From NCBI GenBank assembly GCA_021791195.1, contig JAJYXB010000002.1, forward strand, positions 1 to 47,636: a DNA stretch of 47,636 nucleotides. The letters run 5' to 3'. Positions 33,813-42,272 of the stretch are shown piece after piece (positions within the stretch are counted from its first letter, which is position 1; every line of letters starts with the position of its first letter). Source of the DNA: Actinomycetes bacterium (lineage in GTDB: Bacteria > Actinomycetota > Thermoleophilia > BMS3ABIN01). The position numbers were made by a program, and so were the translations under genes. The notes below the pieces were generated by a model, which was not told the origin of the DNA, did no database searches, and saw only the letters and a program-made list of their open reading frames with translations.

Positions 33813-36434
33813 TCACGCAAGCCTTTCTCTGAGCCATTCGCTGGCCCCCGTCAGCGCTGCCTCCACACCCGAAGTATCCGTGCCGCCGCCACGGGCCATG
33901 TTGGCCCGCCCGCCGCCCTTGCCGCCCACGGCCGGCGCGATCTCACGCATCAGGTCCCCGGCCCGGACGCCTTTTTCCACAGCCTGGTCGGAAAAGTTCG
34001 CCACCAGGCCGACCTTGCCTTCCATGACGGCCGCAAGCACCACCGCGGCCGGCGCCAGCCGCTGCCGGAGCTGGTCGGATAGCTCCAGCATCTCGTCGGC
34101 GCTAGCCGCGTCCACCAGCCGGGTGATCACATTGACGCCCCCCGCCCGGATTGCTTCCGCGGCCAGAGCGGCCGCGGCCGCCGCCACCTTGTCCGCCGTA
34201 GCGGCCTGTTTCAGCTTCCGTAATTCATCGAGTTCGGCTTCCATGGCAGCGATGGCCACGGGCAGACGCTCCGGCTCCACTTTCAGCCCCTGCGCCACAC
34301 CGGCCAGCAGCGTCTCCCGGCTGCGGAAGAAATCAATCGCCGCCCTGGAGGTGATCGCCTCGATCCGGCGCAGGTTGGCGCCAACACTCGATTCGGAAAC
34401 GATCTTGAAGGCACCGATCTGCGCGGTGCTGCTGACGTGCGTGCCGCCACAGAGCTCCCGGCTGAAATCGCCGACCTCGATCACGCGCACGTATTCGCCG
34501 TATTTCTCGTCAAAAAGGGCGATCGCGCCCATGTCCTGGGCGAAATCCCTGGTGGTGGTAAACGCCTTCACGGCGTGGTTCTCGATGATCTTGCGGTTGA
34601 CGATATCCTCGATCTGTTTCAACTCCGCCGCGGAGACCGCCTGACCGTGGGAGAAATCGAAACGCAGTTTTTCCGGACTGACGGCGGAGCCAGCCTGCCT
34701 GACCTGGTCGCCCAGCAGGCTCCTGAGCGCGTTCTGCAACAGATGCGTAGCGGTGTGATTGCAGGCGGTCGCATGGCGGCGCACGCGGTTGATCATCGCC
34801 TTGGCACGGGCGCCCGCTTCGATGCGGCCCTCCACCACCTCCGCCAGGATCACCTGGTCGCCGTCAAGGGAATAGACCTCGACCACGTCCGCCTTGCCGT
34901 CATCGGTATGGATCCAGCCGGTATCGGATATCTGGCCGCCCGATTCGGCGTAGAATGGCGACTGGCGCAGCTTCAGGGTCAGCCGGCCGTCTTCCAGCTG
35001 GCTCAGGTCGCCCACCTGGGTATAAAGCTCGTGCTTCTGGTAGCCGACAAATTCCGTCTTTACCTTGGCGCGGCGGCCCAACTCGGCCAGCGCCTCGCGC
35101 TCACGGGTGCCGACGGCTTTCATCGACGCCCGCGCCCGCTGGCGCTGCTCGTCCATCAGGCGGTCAAACTCCGCTTCATCGACCTCGAGGCCCTCATCAT
35201 GAAGGATCTCACTGGTGAGATCGAAGGGGAATCCATAGGTGTCGTGCAGCCGGAAGGCTATCTCGCCATCGACGGTATGGCCGCCGGCTGACTTCATGTG
35301 GGCGATCGCCTGCTCCAGGATGGCATTCCCCTGCTCAAGCGTGAGGCCGAACCGCTCCTCTTCCTGGGCGGTCACCTCGCCGATCAACTGCCGGCTGCGG
35401 GCCAGCTCCGGATATGTGTCCTGCATCAGCTCGACGACTTTCCCGCAAAGATCGGCCAGAAAAGGCGTTCTGATCTCCAGCGTGGACGCGGCCTGGATGG
35501 CGCGTCGCATCACGCGCCTGAGCACGTAGCCACGCCCCTCGTTCCCGGCGAAGACCCCATCGCCGATGAGGAAGGAGATGGCGCGGCCATGATCGGCAAG
35601 TACCCGGATGGCGCGATCGTGCCGCGGGTCGGCGCCGTAGTTAACCCCGGCGGTGCCGGAGATGAAATCCATCAGCGGCATGAAAACGTCGGTCTCGAAA
35701 ACGCTCAGCTTGCCTTCCATCACCGCCGCGATGCGCTCCAGGCCCATGCCGGTATCGACATTCTGCTTCGGCAGCGGCGTCAGGTGGCCGGCCTCGTCGC
35801 GGTTGAGCTGCATGAAGACCAGGTTCCAGTATTCGACGAAACGGTCACAGTCGCAGCCGGGACGGCAGTCTTCATTGCCGCAGCCCGCTGCCTCACCGAG
35901 GTCATAATAAAGCTCGGTGCAGGGTCCGCAGGGGCCGGTTGGACCCGCCGACCAGAAATTGTCGCTGGCGGGCAGCGGCACCACCCGTTCCGGCGCGATG
36001 CCGGCCTTGAGCCAGTTCTCACGCGCCTCATCGTCGGCTGGAACCTGCTCGTCGCCGGCAAATACGCTCACCCAGATGCGGCTGGTGTCGAGCCTGAGCA
36101 CCTCGGTGGAGAATCGCCAGGCAAGGTCGATGGCGCCAGCCTTGAAATAATCGCCGAATGAAAAATTCCCCAGCATCTCGAAGAAAGTGAGATGACGGGC
36201 GGTCTTGCCGACGTTGTCGATGTCAGTGGTGCGAAAGCACTTCTGGCACGTGGTCAGGCGCGGATGGGGCGGTTGCTGGATTCCCAGGAAATATGGCTTG
36301 AACTGCTGCATGCCCGCCGTGGTAAGCAGCACCGAAGGGTCCCCGGAGGGGACCAGCGATGCGCTCGGACGGCTTTCATGCTCATGCTGGATGAAAAACT
36401 CACGAAAACTGGCGCGGATCTCATGACTCTTCAA
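33813..36434 (-). CDS. alaS: Alanyl-tRNA synthetase
   Basis: AlaRS charges tRNA-Ala and edits mischarged Ser and Gly. The 873 residues contain the class II catalytic core (KSHEIRASFREFF, PFFLG-type motif as FKPYFLG), the editing domain with the zinc ligands HTATH and CGGTH, and the C-terminal DHHA1 domain with GGKGGGRANMARGGG. The start is TTG, judged from the conserved MKS-EIR N-terminus; AAAGGAG lies somewhat far upstream. A Cys-rich insert, CGNEDCRPGCDC, sits in the tRNA recognition region, as in many bacterial AlaRS. The sigma factor gene precedes it by 9 bases. Confidence 0.97.
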   Translation of the reverse strand: MKSHEIRASFREFFIQHEHESRPSASLVPSGDPSVLLTTAGMQQFKPYFLGIQQPPHPRLTTCQKCFRTTDIDNVGKTARHLTFFEMLGNFSFGDYFKAGAIDLAWRFSTEVLRLDTSRIWVSVFAGDEQVPADDEARENWLKAGIAPERVVPLPASDNFWSAGPTGPCGPCTELYYDLGEAAGCGNEDCRPGCDCDRFVEYWNLVFMQLNRDEAGHLTPLPKQNVDTGMGLERIAAVMEGKLSVFETDVFMPLMDFISGTAGVNYGADPRHDRAIRVLADHGRAISFLIGDGVFAGNEGRGYVLRRVMRRAIQAASTLEIRTPFLADLCGKVVELMQDTYPELARSRQLIGEVTAQEEERFGLTLEQGNAILEQAIAHMKSAGGHTVDGEIAFRLHDTYGFPFDLTSEILHDEGLEVDEAEFDRLMDEQRQRARASMKAVGTREREALAELGRRAKVKTEFVGYQKHELYTQVGDLSQLEDGRLTLKLRQSPFYAESGGQISDTGWIHTDDGKADVVEVYSLDGDQVILAEVVEGRIEAGARAKAMINRVRRHATACNHTATHLLQNALRSLLGDQVRQAGSAVSPEKLRFDFSHGQAVSAAELKQIEDIVNRKIIENHAVKAFTTTRDFAQDMGAIALFDEKYGEYVRVIEVGDFSRELCGGTHVSSTAQIGAFKIVSESSVGANLRRIEAITSRAAIDFFRSRETLLAGVAQGLKVEPERLPVAIAAMEAELDELRKLKQAATADKVAAAAAALAAEAIRAGGVNVITRLVDAASADEMLELSDQLRQRLAPAAVVLAAVMEGKVGLVANFSDQAVEKGVRAGDLMREIAPAVGGKGGGRANMARGGGTDTSGVEAALTGASEWLRERLA

Positions 36435-36443
36435 CTACCGGTG

Positions 36444-37247
36444 TCAACTCTCCTTTCCCTCCCGCAGCTCTATCTCCGCGCGCACTTTAGCCAGCGCTCT
36501 CCGGATCAGGCGGGACACGTGCATCTGTGATACGCCTATGTTCGCTGCTATCTGCGACTGAGTCAAGCCTTGGAAGAATCTCTGGTGCAGGATGCTGCGT
36601 TCCCGGGCGCTCAGCCGCTCCATGCCGGGCTCCAGGATGATACGCCGCTCGGCCACGTCAAACCCCGCCTCATACTCGCCAATCGATTCCATGGGCGAAC
36701 GTTCGTCCTCTTCGTCGCCGCCTATGCGGTGGTCGAGCGACAGCGAACTGCGCGAGCGGCCGGCCTCGATCGCTTCCATCACGTCCTCGGCGCTGGCATC
36801 GACAGCGTCGGCGAGCTCATGGACCGTGGGGGCGTGGTGATTGATGCCCGCCAGTGAACCCGATACCTGCTCCAGGCGCATGTTCAGCTCCAGCAGGCCC
36901 CGGGGCACCTTTACCGCCCAGCCCTTGTCGCGGAAATAGCGCTTGATCTCGCCGATGATATTGGGAGTCGCATAAGTAGAGAGGGCCACACCGCGGGCGG
37001 AGTCGAAACGGTCGATGGCCTTGATCAGTCCTATACAGCCAACCTGCACCAGATCTTCAAGCTGTTCGCCGCGCTGGCAGTAGCGCCTCGAAACGCCGTA
37101 TACGAGCGGCAGGTAACGTACGATCAGCTCATCGCGCGCCCGGCTGTCCCCCAATTCATGATATGCGCGCAGGAGTCTTTTTTCTTCCAGGCGTTTGTGG
37201 CTGACGCCTGCTGTTACCGGATTGGCGGTGCAAGTGACTGCGTTCAT
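36444..37247 (-). CDS. SigB/SigF-family RNA polymerase sigma factor
   Basis: This group 3 sigma factor (267 residues from the ATG at 37247, GGAGG 6 bases upstream) lacks region 1.1. It has region 2 (RDELIVRYLPLVYGVSRRY, EDLVQVGCIGLIKAIDRFD, ALSTYATPNIIGEIKRYFRD), region 3 (VKVPRGLLELNMRLEQ) and a region 4 helix-turn-helix (GLTQSQIAANIGVSQMHVSR). This pattern is that of the stress and sporulation sigma factors SigB/SigF. These are normally controlled by an anti-sigma factor such as RsbW, but none is adjacent. It is inserted between the small membrane protein genes and alaS and overlaps neither. A perfect hairpin lies in its leader. Confidence 0.93.
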   Translation of the reverse strand: MNAVTCTANPVTAGVSHKRLEEKRLLRAYHELGDSRARDELIVRYLPLVYGVSRRYCQRGEQLEDLVQVGCIGLIKAIDRFDSARGVALSTYATPNIIGEIKRYFRDKGWAVKVPRGLLELNMRLEQVSGSLAGINHHAPTVHELADAVDASAEDVMEAIEAGRSRSSLSLDHRIGGDEEDERSPMESIGEYEAGFDVAERRIILEPGMERLSARERSILHQRFFQGLTQSQIAANIGVSQMHVSRLIRRALAKVRAEIELREGKES

Positions 37248-37268
37248 CTGAAACCTCCATCGAATCTG

Positions 37269-37288
37269 CCTTTTCCTCCAGGAAAAGG
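37269..37288 (-). promoter_or_regulatory. Hairpin in the sigma factor leader
   Basis: The perfect inverted repeat CCTTTTCC/GGAAAAGG with a 4-base loop lies 22 bases before the sigma factor start codon. It contains a GGAGG at the loop side that could compete with the functional ribosome site. A translational role is possible but unproven. Confidence 0.4.
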
Positions 37289-37386
37289 ACTTGGCTTCCA
37301 TTTTCGATAGTGGTTACCCCCAGTGGCTGCGTGCCTGCCGACCCCGTTCTTGTTCCGGAAGGAGCCTCAGGCAACCCCGCCGTGCC

Positions 37387-37419
37387 AAAGACGGGGGAAT
37401 TTGAACTTACCCGTCTTTT
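37387..37419 (-). terminator. Bidirectional terminator-like hairpin
   Basis: The 9-bp stem AAAGACGGG/CCCGTCTTT encloses a 14-base loop and ends in T runs on both strands. It lies 25 bases past the stop of the small membrane protein gene and separates it from the sigma factor gene. Confidence 0.6.
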
Positions 37420-37444
37420 CTCAAGCTAAACCAGACAAACAAAT

Positions 37445-37729
37445 TCATACAATGTAGTCAACTGGAGGCTTCTGCGGCTCAGTTTCATGCTCCAGTTCAC
37501 GCTCGATCTCGGCTTCCTTCTCGGCGGCGGCCTTCTTGCCGGCATCGACCGCCACTTCCAGCTTTTTCTGCCATTCTGCCTGTGACCGCTTCAGTTCATC
37601 GGGCAGATTGGACAGTACCGTCATGATGTCCTTGCCGGTCTCGGCGCTGCGCTTCTGGGCATAAGCCACGACCGCGATCGCCGCGACCCCGACCGTCATG
37701 CCAAGCCCGGACATAAACCGCCCCATCAC
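37445..37729 (-). CDS. Small membrane protein, YtxH/DUF6167-like position
   Basis: This 94-residue protein has one hydrophobic segment (about residues 7-24), then a charged helical tail (LKRSQAEWQKKLEVAVDAGK, with many Glu and Lys) likely to form a coiled coil. It lies directly after the DUF948 gene with a 4-base overlap. In many Actinomycetota a DUF948 protein and a small membrane protein (DUF6167) precede alaS in this order, so this is probably the equivalent. Function unknown; a cell-envelope or membrane-organising role is only a guess. Confidence 0.75.
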   Translation of the reverse strand: MMGRFMSGLGMTVGVAAIAVVAYAQKRSAETGKDIMTVLSNLPDELKRSQAEWQKKLEVAVDAGKKAAAEKEAEIERELEHETEPQKPPVDYIV

Positions 37730-38091
37730 AATCCCCTCCGTCCGGACCAGAGCGACGACACCGCGCCGGAGACACCCGCGGACAGCCCGGCGACCTTTTT
37801 CACCGGCGCCGTGATCGCCAGCTGTACCGCCTTGCTGGTCGTCTCCACCCGGTCGGTTACCTCAACCAGGGTGCCCATCATGTCGTCAGCTTTCTTCAGC
37901 TGGCTGTTGACCTCATCCATGGTCACCTGCAGCTGAGAGAGCAGCGGGATGACTTCCTCGTCCAGCCTACCGAGAAACGTGTTGAGCCTGCCAAATGTCC
38001 CCCCGACCTTCATCAAGACAAAAGCCAGCGCAAGAGCAGTGATCACGAGAAAAAAGCTCAGCGCCGCTTCCAGAACCGCTGTCCAGTCCAT
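37726..38091 (-). CDS. DUF948 domain membrane protein
   Basis: This 121-residue protein starts with a membrane helix (about residues 8-28). An amphipathic helical region follows with the DUF948 pattern LSQLQVTMDEVNSQLKKADD and DRVETTSKAVQLAITAPVKKV. GGGAGG lies 9 bases before the ATG. It forms a coupled pair with the next gene (4-base overlap). DUF948 proteins occur upstream of alaS in Actinomycetota and near cell-division genes in Firmicutes; their function is not established. Confidence 0.85.
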   Translation of the reverse strand: MDWTAVLEAALSFFLVITALALAFVLMKVGGTFGRLNTFLGRLDEEVIPLLSQLQVTMDEVNSQLKKADDMMGTLVEVTDRVETTSKAVQLAITAPVKKVAGLSAGVSGAVSSLWSGRRGL

Positions 38092-38353
38092 GAGGATGTT
38101 CCTCCCGTGTTTTGACGGCGTAGCCTGTGTATCTTAACACAGTTAAAACATCCTTTGTGATGCCGTGTCTCAAGAGTCCCTCCCCTCCTATTCCGGTTCC
38201 TGCCTCCGGGGGTGAAGGTCCAATATAGCGGCTGACGGTTTTTTACGTAATCAGGGTATCCCCCCCTCTTCGCGGGCGGAAAAACCCCGAGAGGCCGCGG
38301 ACCATTCAGCCAGGCTTCCCCTATTCCTGAGTGTTTGAGGTAAGATGTGAAAC

Positions 38354-39853
38354 ATGACCGGCACTTTTGATGAAGTTTTCGAAAGCAGTCAACTGCCGCT
38401 GCATCCGCCGCACAGCGAGGCGATGTACCAGACGCTGTTCGAGCATGCGGGCGACGCCATCCTGGTCGTCCATGGGCAGACCGGCAAGATCGTGGACCAC
38501 AACCCTACGGCTGTGCAGCTGACCGGATTCAGCGACGGCGAGCTCCACGGCATGAGCCTGAGCGATATCTGGCTTCCTGACGAACCGGCGCCGGCCGACG
38601 CGACGCTGCTGCCCGGCCTGGCGCCAGGCATCGCCAGAGGCAGCCACCGGCGCAAAAACGGCGCTCTGCTGCCAGTCGAAGTTAATTCCCGCCGCATCGA
38701 GTTCCGCGGTGAGGAGCTCCTGCTGCTGATCGTCCGCGACCTCAGCAGCCACCATGCCCAGGCAAAAGGAACGGCCGGAAAGCGCGACGCCAAAGCCGTG
38801 GCCCAGGCCCGCAGGGACATCGAGGAACTGGCACAGTCAAAAGAGGACCTGGCCATCCTGTTCGACATCTCGTCGGCAATCAGCAAAGAGATCGAGCTGG
38901 GCAAACTGCTCGACCAGGCGCTGGCGATGATCACGCATCTGGGATTGTTTGACGTGCAGCGCAAGGGTGCTATATTTCTGGTCGAAAACGAGCGGCTGAC
39001 ACTCGCCGCCCACCTCGGGCTCGACGAGGCTTTCTGCGCGGCACACCAGAGTCTGAAAACCGGCGACTGCCTCTGCGGGCTCGTGGCCAGCACCGGCACG
39101 CAGCTGGTCTCGGGGAATATCGCCAAGGACAAGCGGCATGACATCACTTACCCCGGCATGATCCCGCACGGGCATGCCATCGTGCCGCTGAGCACCGGCG
39201 GCAACACCGTGGGCGTGCTTTGCCTCTTCCTGCCGCCCAACAAGGGCGTGGACGAGCGCAAGCTGCGGCTGTTGATGGCGATCGGCAACCAGCTGGCGGT
39301 GGCGATCGAGAAGATCAATCTCTATCAGAAGACCAAAAAGCTGTCGCTGCACGATCCGCTGACCGGTCTGGCCAACCGCCATTTCATGAACATCAGCCTG
39401 AAGAACAACATGGCCGGCGCCAAGCGCTCCGGCCGGCCTTTTTCCCTGATCCTGCTGGACCTGGATCATTTCAAGCAGTATAACGACAGCTTTGGCCACG
39501 TGGCGGGGGACAAGCTGCTGTCGGATGTGGGCAGCCTGATGAGCCGTGAGGTGCGCGAGGTGGACCTGATCGCCCGTTATGGCGGTGAGGAATTCCTGAT
39601 CATCCTGCCCGATACCGGCGAGCAGGAAGCGCTGGAAGTAGCCGAGCGCATCCGCGACTCGATCATCAGCTACGAGTTCAGGTACTCGCGCCAGCGGCCG
39701 ACGACGCGCATCACCGTCAGCGCCGGCGTGGCGACGTACGAAAGTTCGATCTCAGAGGTCGATGTGCTGGTAGCGCGCGCAGACGCGGCGCTGTACCGCG
39801 CCAAGGAAAACGGCCGCAACCAGGTGCTGCCCTGGCTGACCGGCGGCCATTAG
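38354..39853 (+). CDS. Diguanylate cyclase with PAS and GAF domains
   Basis: This enzyme makes cyclic di-GMP from two GTP. A PAS domain (about residues 22-130) is joined by a short coil to a GAF domain (about 165-320) and a C-terminal GGDEF domain. The active site is GGEEF (410-414) and the product-inhibition site RxxD is REVD (401-404), so feedback control is expected. There is no membrane segment; it should be a cytosolic sensor. No ribosome site precedes the ATG, but TAAGAT ends 7 bases upstream, so it may be leaderless. The GAF domain has Cys residues (CLCG) that could bind a ligand or metal. The 262 bases before it hold only the divergent DUF948 leader. Confidence 0.93.
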   Translation: MTGTFDEVFESSQLPLHPPHSEAMYQTLFEHAGDAILVVHGQTGKIVDHNPTAVQLTGFSDGELHGMSLSDIWLPDEPAPADATLLPGLAPGIARGSHRRKNGALLPVEVNSRRIEFRGEELLLLIVRDLSSHHAQAKGTAGKRDAKAVAQARRDIEELAQSKEDLAILFDISSAISKEIELGKLLDQALAMITHLGLFDVQRKGAIFLVENERLTLAAHLGLDEAFCAAHQSLKTGDCLCGLVASTGTQLVSGNIAKDKRHDITYPGMIPHGHAIVPLSTGGNTVGVLCLFLPPNKGVDERKLRLLMAIGNQLAVAIEKINLYQKTKKLSLHDPLTGLANRHFMNISLKNNMAGAKRSGRPFSLILLDLDHFKQYNDSFGHVAGDKLLSDVGSLMSREVREVDLIARYGGEEFLIILPDTGEQEALEVAERIRDSIISYEFRYSRQRPTTRITVSAGVATYESSISEVDVLVARADAALYRAKENGRNQVLPWLTGGH

Positions 39854-41427
39854 GCGGGTTCCACCGGCAGGCCGCGATCAGTCGACCGGATCACTCCGCC
39901 CGCGGCCACTGTCTCGCCGCGGTAAAGCACGGCTGACTGCCCCGGCGCCACTCCCATCACCGGCTCTTCGAGCTCCAGCTTCCAGGTATCGCCGGCAACT
40001 GCCAGACGTGCCGGCACCGGCGGCGAGTTATATCTCAGCTGCACCAGCAGACTCTCACCCTCATCCACCGGGACAAACCGGTTGACGCCGCCCATCTCCA
40101 CCAGGCGCACAGCAAGCTCGGCGTGCGTGCCCGCCACGACGACATTGCGCTCCGGGATGGTGCCAAGCACGTACAGCGGTTCCGGAGCGCCGCCGCCCAG
40201 GCCGCGGCGCTGGCCGACAGTATAGTCCTGATACCCCTGGTGAAAACCGATCCTGAGGCCGCTCGCATCGACGATCTCGCCCCTGCCGGGAAGCGGCAGC
40301 TTGTGCTGATTCATGAAATCCCGCAGGAAGATGCGGTAGTCGCCGCCGGGGATGAAGCAGATGTCCTGGCTTTCGGGCTGCTCGCTGGTCACCAGCCCGG
40401 CTGAGCGCGCCAGCGCGCGCGTCTCTTCCTTGCGGTATTCGCCCAGCGGAAAGCGGATCCGGGCCAGCGCTCCCGGATCGAGCCCCCAGAGCATGTAGCT
40501 CTGATCCTTGACGGCGTCAGCGGCGCGCGCCAGCACCGGACCGGCGCCGGCCTGGCGGACCCGCGCGTAATGGCCGGTGGCAACGCTGTCCGCGCCCAGC
40601 CGCGCCGCCAGCTCCAGCAGCAGGGGAAAGCGGAAGCTGCCGTTGCACGCCGTGCATGGATTGGGCGTCCTGCCACTGAGGTATTCCCTGGCGAAGCCCT
40701 CCACCACCTCCTCACGGAACCGCACCGAACAGTCCACGGTCAGATGCGGCAGCCCCAGCTGGTGGCACACCGCGCGCGCGTCCCGCTCCGCCGCCGGCGA
40801 GCAGCAGCTGGCGGCCGTTTCCACCGCGCCGCCAGGAGCGCTCCAGAGACGCATGGTGACCCCCAGCACCCGGGCACCGGCCCGCTGTTCGAGCAGGCAG
40901 GCAGCCGAGCTGTCCACTCCGCCGCTCATCGCCACCAGCACGATGTCACCGGCACCGGCGGCGATCCCCGGCAGCGTGCCCCGGGTAGCGGCATCGGTCA
41001 GGGCCGCGTGCAGCGCATCGACCGCAAACCCGGCCGCGGCGGCGATCAGCCGCCCGCTGGCGGAACGGGGGGCGGCACCGGCATCTGCGGCTCGCCCGGT
41101 ATCCGCCGCATGGCCGCCGCTTCGTGGCGCCGCGGCCACTCCGGAGGTCTCTGCCCCGCCCAGCGCGCCGGCGACCGCCGGCGCTGACAGCGCCGCGGCC
41201 TCCCACCAGCTCCTGCCGGTCACCAGGGTGGTGAGCAGGCTTCCGGCAGCAATGGCGGCTCTGGAACCAGAAGCCTCAAAGGCTGCGCGGGCAATGACTC
41301 GGTCCTCAAAAGCGATCTGGATGCGAATCAGCGCGCCGCATCCTTCGTCGCCGGCGCTACCCGAAGCGTCCGCCGCGATCAGCCCCCGGTTGCGGGGATG
41401 GTGAAAATGTTCATCCAGAAGGTTCAT
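39850..41427 (-). CDS. mnmA: IscU/NifU-like domain fused to tRNA 2-thiouridylase MnmA
   Basis: MnmA thiolates U34 of tRNA-Lys, tRNA-Glu and tRNA-Gln. The C-terminal part (from about residue 160) is a full MnmA: PP-loop SGGVDSS (169-175), CxxC at 258/261 (NPCTACN) and catalytic Cys357 in ESQDICFI. Residues 1-85 match IscU/NifU scaffolds (HFHHPRNRG, then GCG at 29-31 and a SRAAIAAGS block) and residues 125-145 resemble the IscU C-terminal helix. Only one of three IscU cysteines (Cys30) remains; the others are Ser55 and an Ala near 132, and the cluster Asp is Ala32. An Ala/Gly-rich linker (about 85-125) replaces the middle. The frame is continuous. It overlaps the cyclase stop by 4 bases (convergent). 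Confidence 0.9.
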   Translation of the reverse strand: MNLLDEHFHHPRNRGLIAADASGSAGDEGCGALIRIQIAFEDRVIARAAFEASGSRAAIAAGSLLTTLVTGRSWWEAAALSAPAVAGALGGAETSGVAAAPRSGGHAADTGRAADAGAAPRSASGRLIAAAAGFAVDALHAALTDAATRGTLPGIAAGAGDIVLVAMSGGVDSSAACLLEQRAGARVLGVTMRLWSAPGGAVETAASCCSPAAERDARAVCHQLGLPHLTVDCSVRFREEVVEGFAREYLSGRTPNPCTACNGSFRFPLLLELAARLGADSVATGHYARVRQAGAGPVLARAADAVKDQSYMLWGLDPGALARIRFPLGEYRKEETRALARSAGLVTSEQPESQDICFIPGGDYRIFLRDFMNQHKLPLPGRGEIVDASGLRIGFHQGYQDYTVGQRRGLGGGAPEPLYVLGTIPERNVVVAGTHAELAVRLVEMGGVNRFVPVDEGESLLVQLRYNSPPVPARLAVAGDTWKLELEEPVMGVAPGQSAVLYRGETVAAGGVIRSTDRGLPVEPA

Positions 41428-41526
41428 GATGCCCTGTCAATGATAGCAGGCGCCCCGCCGGGAGAAAGAACGTTCTCGCGACGGATGCGAACGCCGTGAA
41501 TCCGCCCGCAGGCATTCCCGGCTGAC

Positions 41527-41549
41527 AAAAAAAGCGGCCCGGAGGCCGC
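41527..41549 (-). terminator. Terminator of the thioredoxin-like lipoprotein gene
   Basis: The stem GCGGCC/GGCCGC with a 4-base loop is followed on the minus strand by seven T residues, 32 bases past the stop codon. Confidence 0.9.
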
Positions 41550-41581
41550 CGCGACTTTCTGATATCCGGACGCTGCCGGGT

Positions 41582-42094
41582 TCAGCCCCGCATGATCTCA
41601 CTGACTCCCTGCTCCAGCGATTTTTCATCCACGAATCCGGACCAGGCGCGCTGCACCTGCCTGTGTTTGTTGATCATGATGACGCTGGGGGGTGAATCGA
41701 CTTTAAGCAGCGAGGCAAGATCGCCGTAGCCTTCGGCGTCAGTGTAGAGATAAACATAAAAATCAACGTTACCCTTGTAGCGATTCTGCAGCGACTGGAT
41801 CGAGGAACGGACCTGGTTGTCATCGGTCGTACCTGTCATGTAGAAGAGAACTACCACGGGCCGGTTGCTTGCCAGGGATGAACGGAAGTCTTTCGGAGAC
41901 TCATCGGTGGGCGAGATCACGGTGCCGATCAGCGACTCGGGCTTGTTGGTAGAGATTGCCGCCTTGGAGGTGCTGGTGGCGCTCGGCGCCGCCGGAGCCG
42001 CGCTTTGCTGGTCGCTGCCGCCGCAGGCCGAAAATACAACAGCCACGACCGCTAGCAACAGCATCGTGGCTGAAATCCTAAGGAATCTGCTCAT
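41582..42094 (-). CDS. Lipoprotein with thioredoxin-like fold lacking CxxC
   Basis: This 170-residue protein has a signal peptide and the lipobox VVFSAC (Cys24), so it is an extracytoplasmic lipoprotein. An Ala/Ser/Thr linker follows. The rest looks like a thioredoxin fold: a strand VVVLFYM, a helix with SSIQSLQNRY, a strand VDFYVYLYTD, a cis-Pro type SPPSVIMINK and a final helix. At the active-site position, where CxxC is expected, it has TGTTD, so it is unlikely to be a redox enzyme. AGGAAAGG precedes the ATG. It begins 22 bases after the 6S RNA and may be read from the same promoter. Confidence 0.8.
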   Translation of the reverse strand: MSRFLRISATMLLLAVVAVVFSACGGSDQQSAAPAAPSATSTSKAAISTNKPESLIGTVISPTDESPKDFRSSLASNRPVVVLFYMTGTTDDNQVRSSIQSLQNRYKGNVDFYVYLYTDAEGYGDLASLLKVDSPPSVIMINKHRQVQRAWSGFVDEKSLEQGVSEIMRG

Positions 42095-42116
42095 TTATGC
42101 CTTTCCTCAAAATAAA

Positions 42117-42266
42117 GCTCCACCTTGCCGTGTCCGCTTGTTTATTGAACCTGCTCCAGCAGGTGGGTGCCCGCTCCCCAGCTACCCTCAGATAGCGGGA
42201 GAAGACAAAGCTCCCGTATACAATGTGTTGGCTCAATAAAGTTACAGATCACGCACAAGGTCGAGC
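42117..42266 (-). ncRNA. ssrS: Candidate 6S RNA
   Basis: The minus-strand segment folds like 6S RNA, which binds RNA polymerase holoenzyme. The closing stem pairs GCTC/GAGC, ACCTT/AAGGT and CGTG/CACG. The next conserved stem pairs TTTATTGAGCC with GGTTCAATAAA, the equivalent of the E. coli CCCUGAGCC/GGUUCAAGGG pairing. Between them are hairpins CGGGAG/CTCCCG and ACCTGC/GCAGGT, the latter in the typical context CACCCACCTG...GCAGGTTCAA. It starts at the predicted transcription start of its own promoter and ends in TTTATTTT. Like the Bacillus 6S-1 gene it lies just downstream of aspS on the same strand. At about 150 bases it is shorter than E. coli 6S. Confidence 0.78.
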
Positions 42267-42272
42267 AACACA

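Noticed and set aside
33695-33820. N-terminal extension of ruvX
   Set aside because: It overlaps alaS and the terminator hairpin and is not conserved in the RuvX family, which begins just before the DYG motif.
37300-37420. Cyclic di-GMP (GEMM) riboswitch upstream of the sigma factor
   Set aside because: Short matches to the GEMM core exist on the minus strand, but the order and spacing of the conserved blocks do not fit.
41437-41628. 63-residue open frame on the minus strand
   Set aside because: It covers the intrinsic terminator at 41527-41549 and overlaps the lipoprotein gene's 3' end; no ribosome site or homology pattern.
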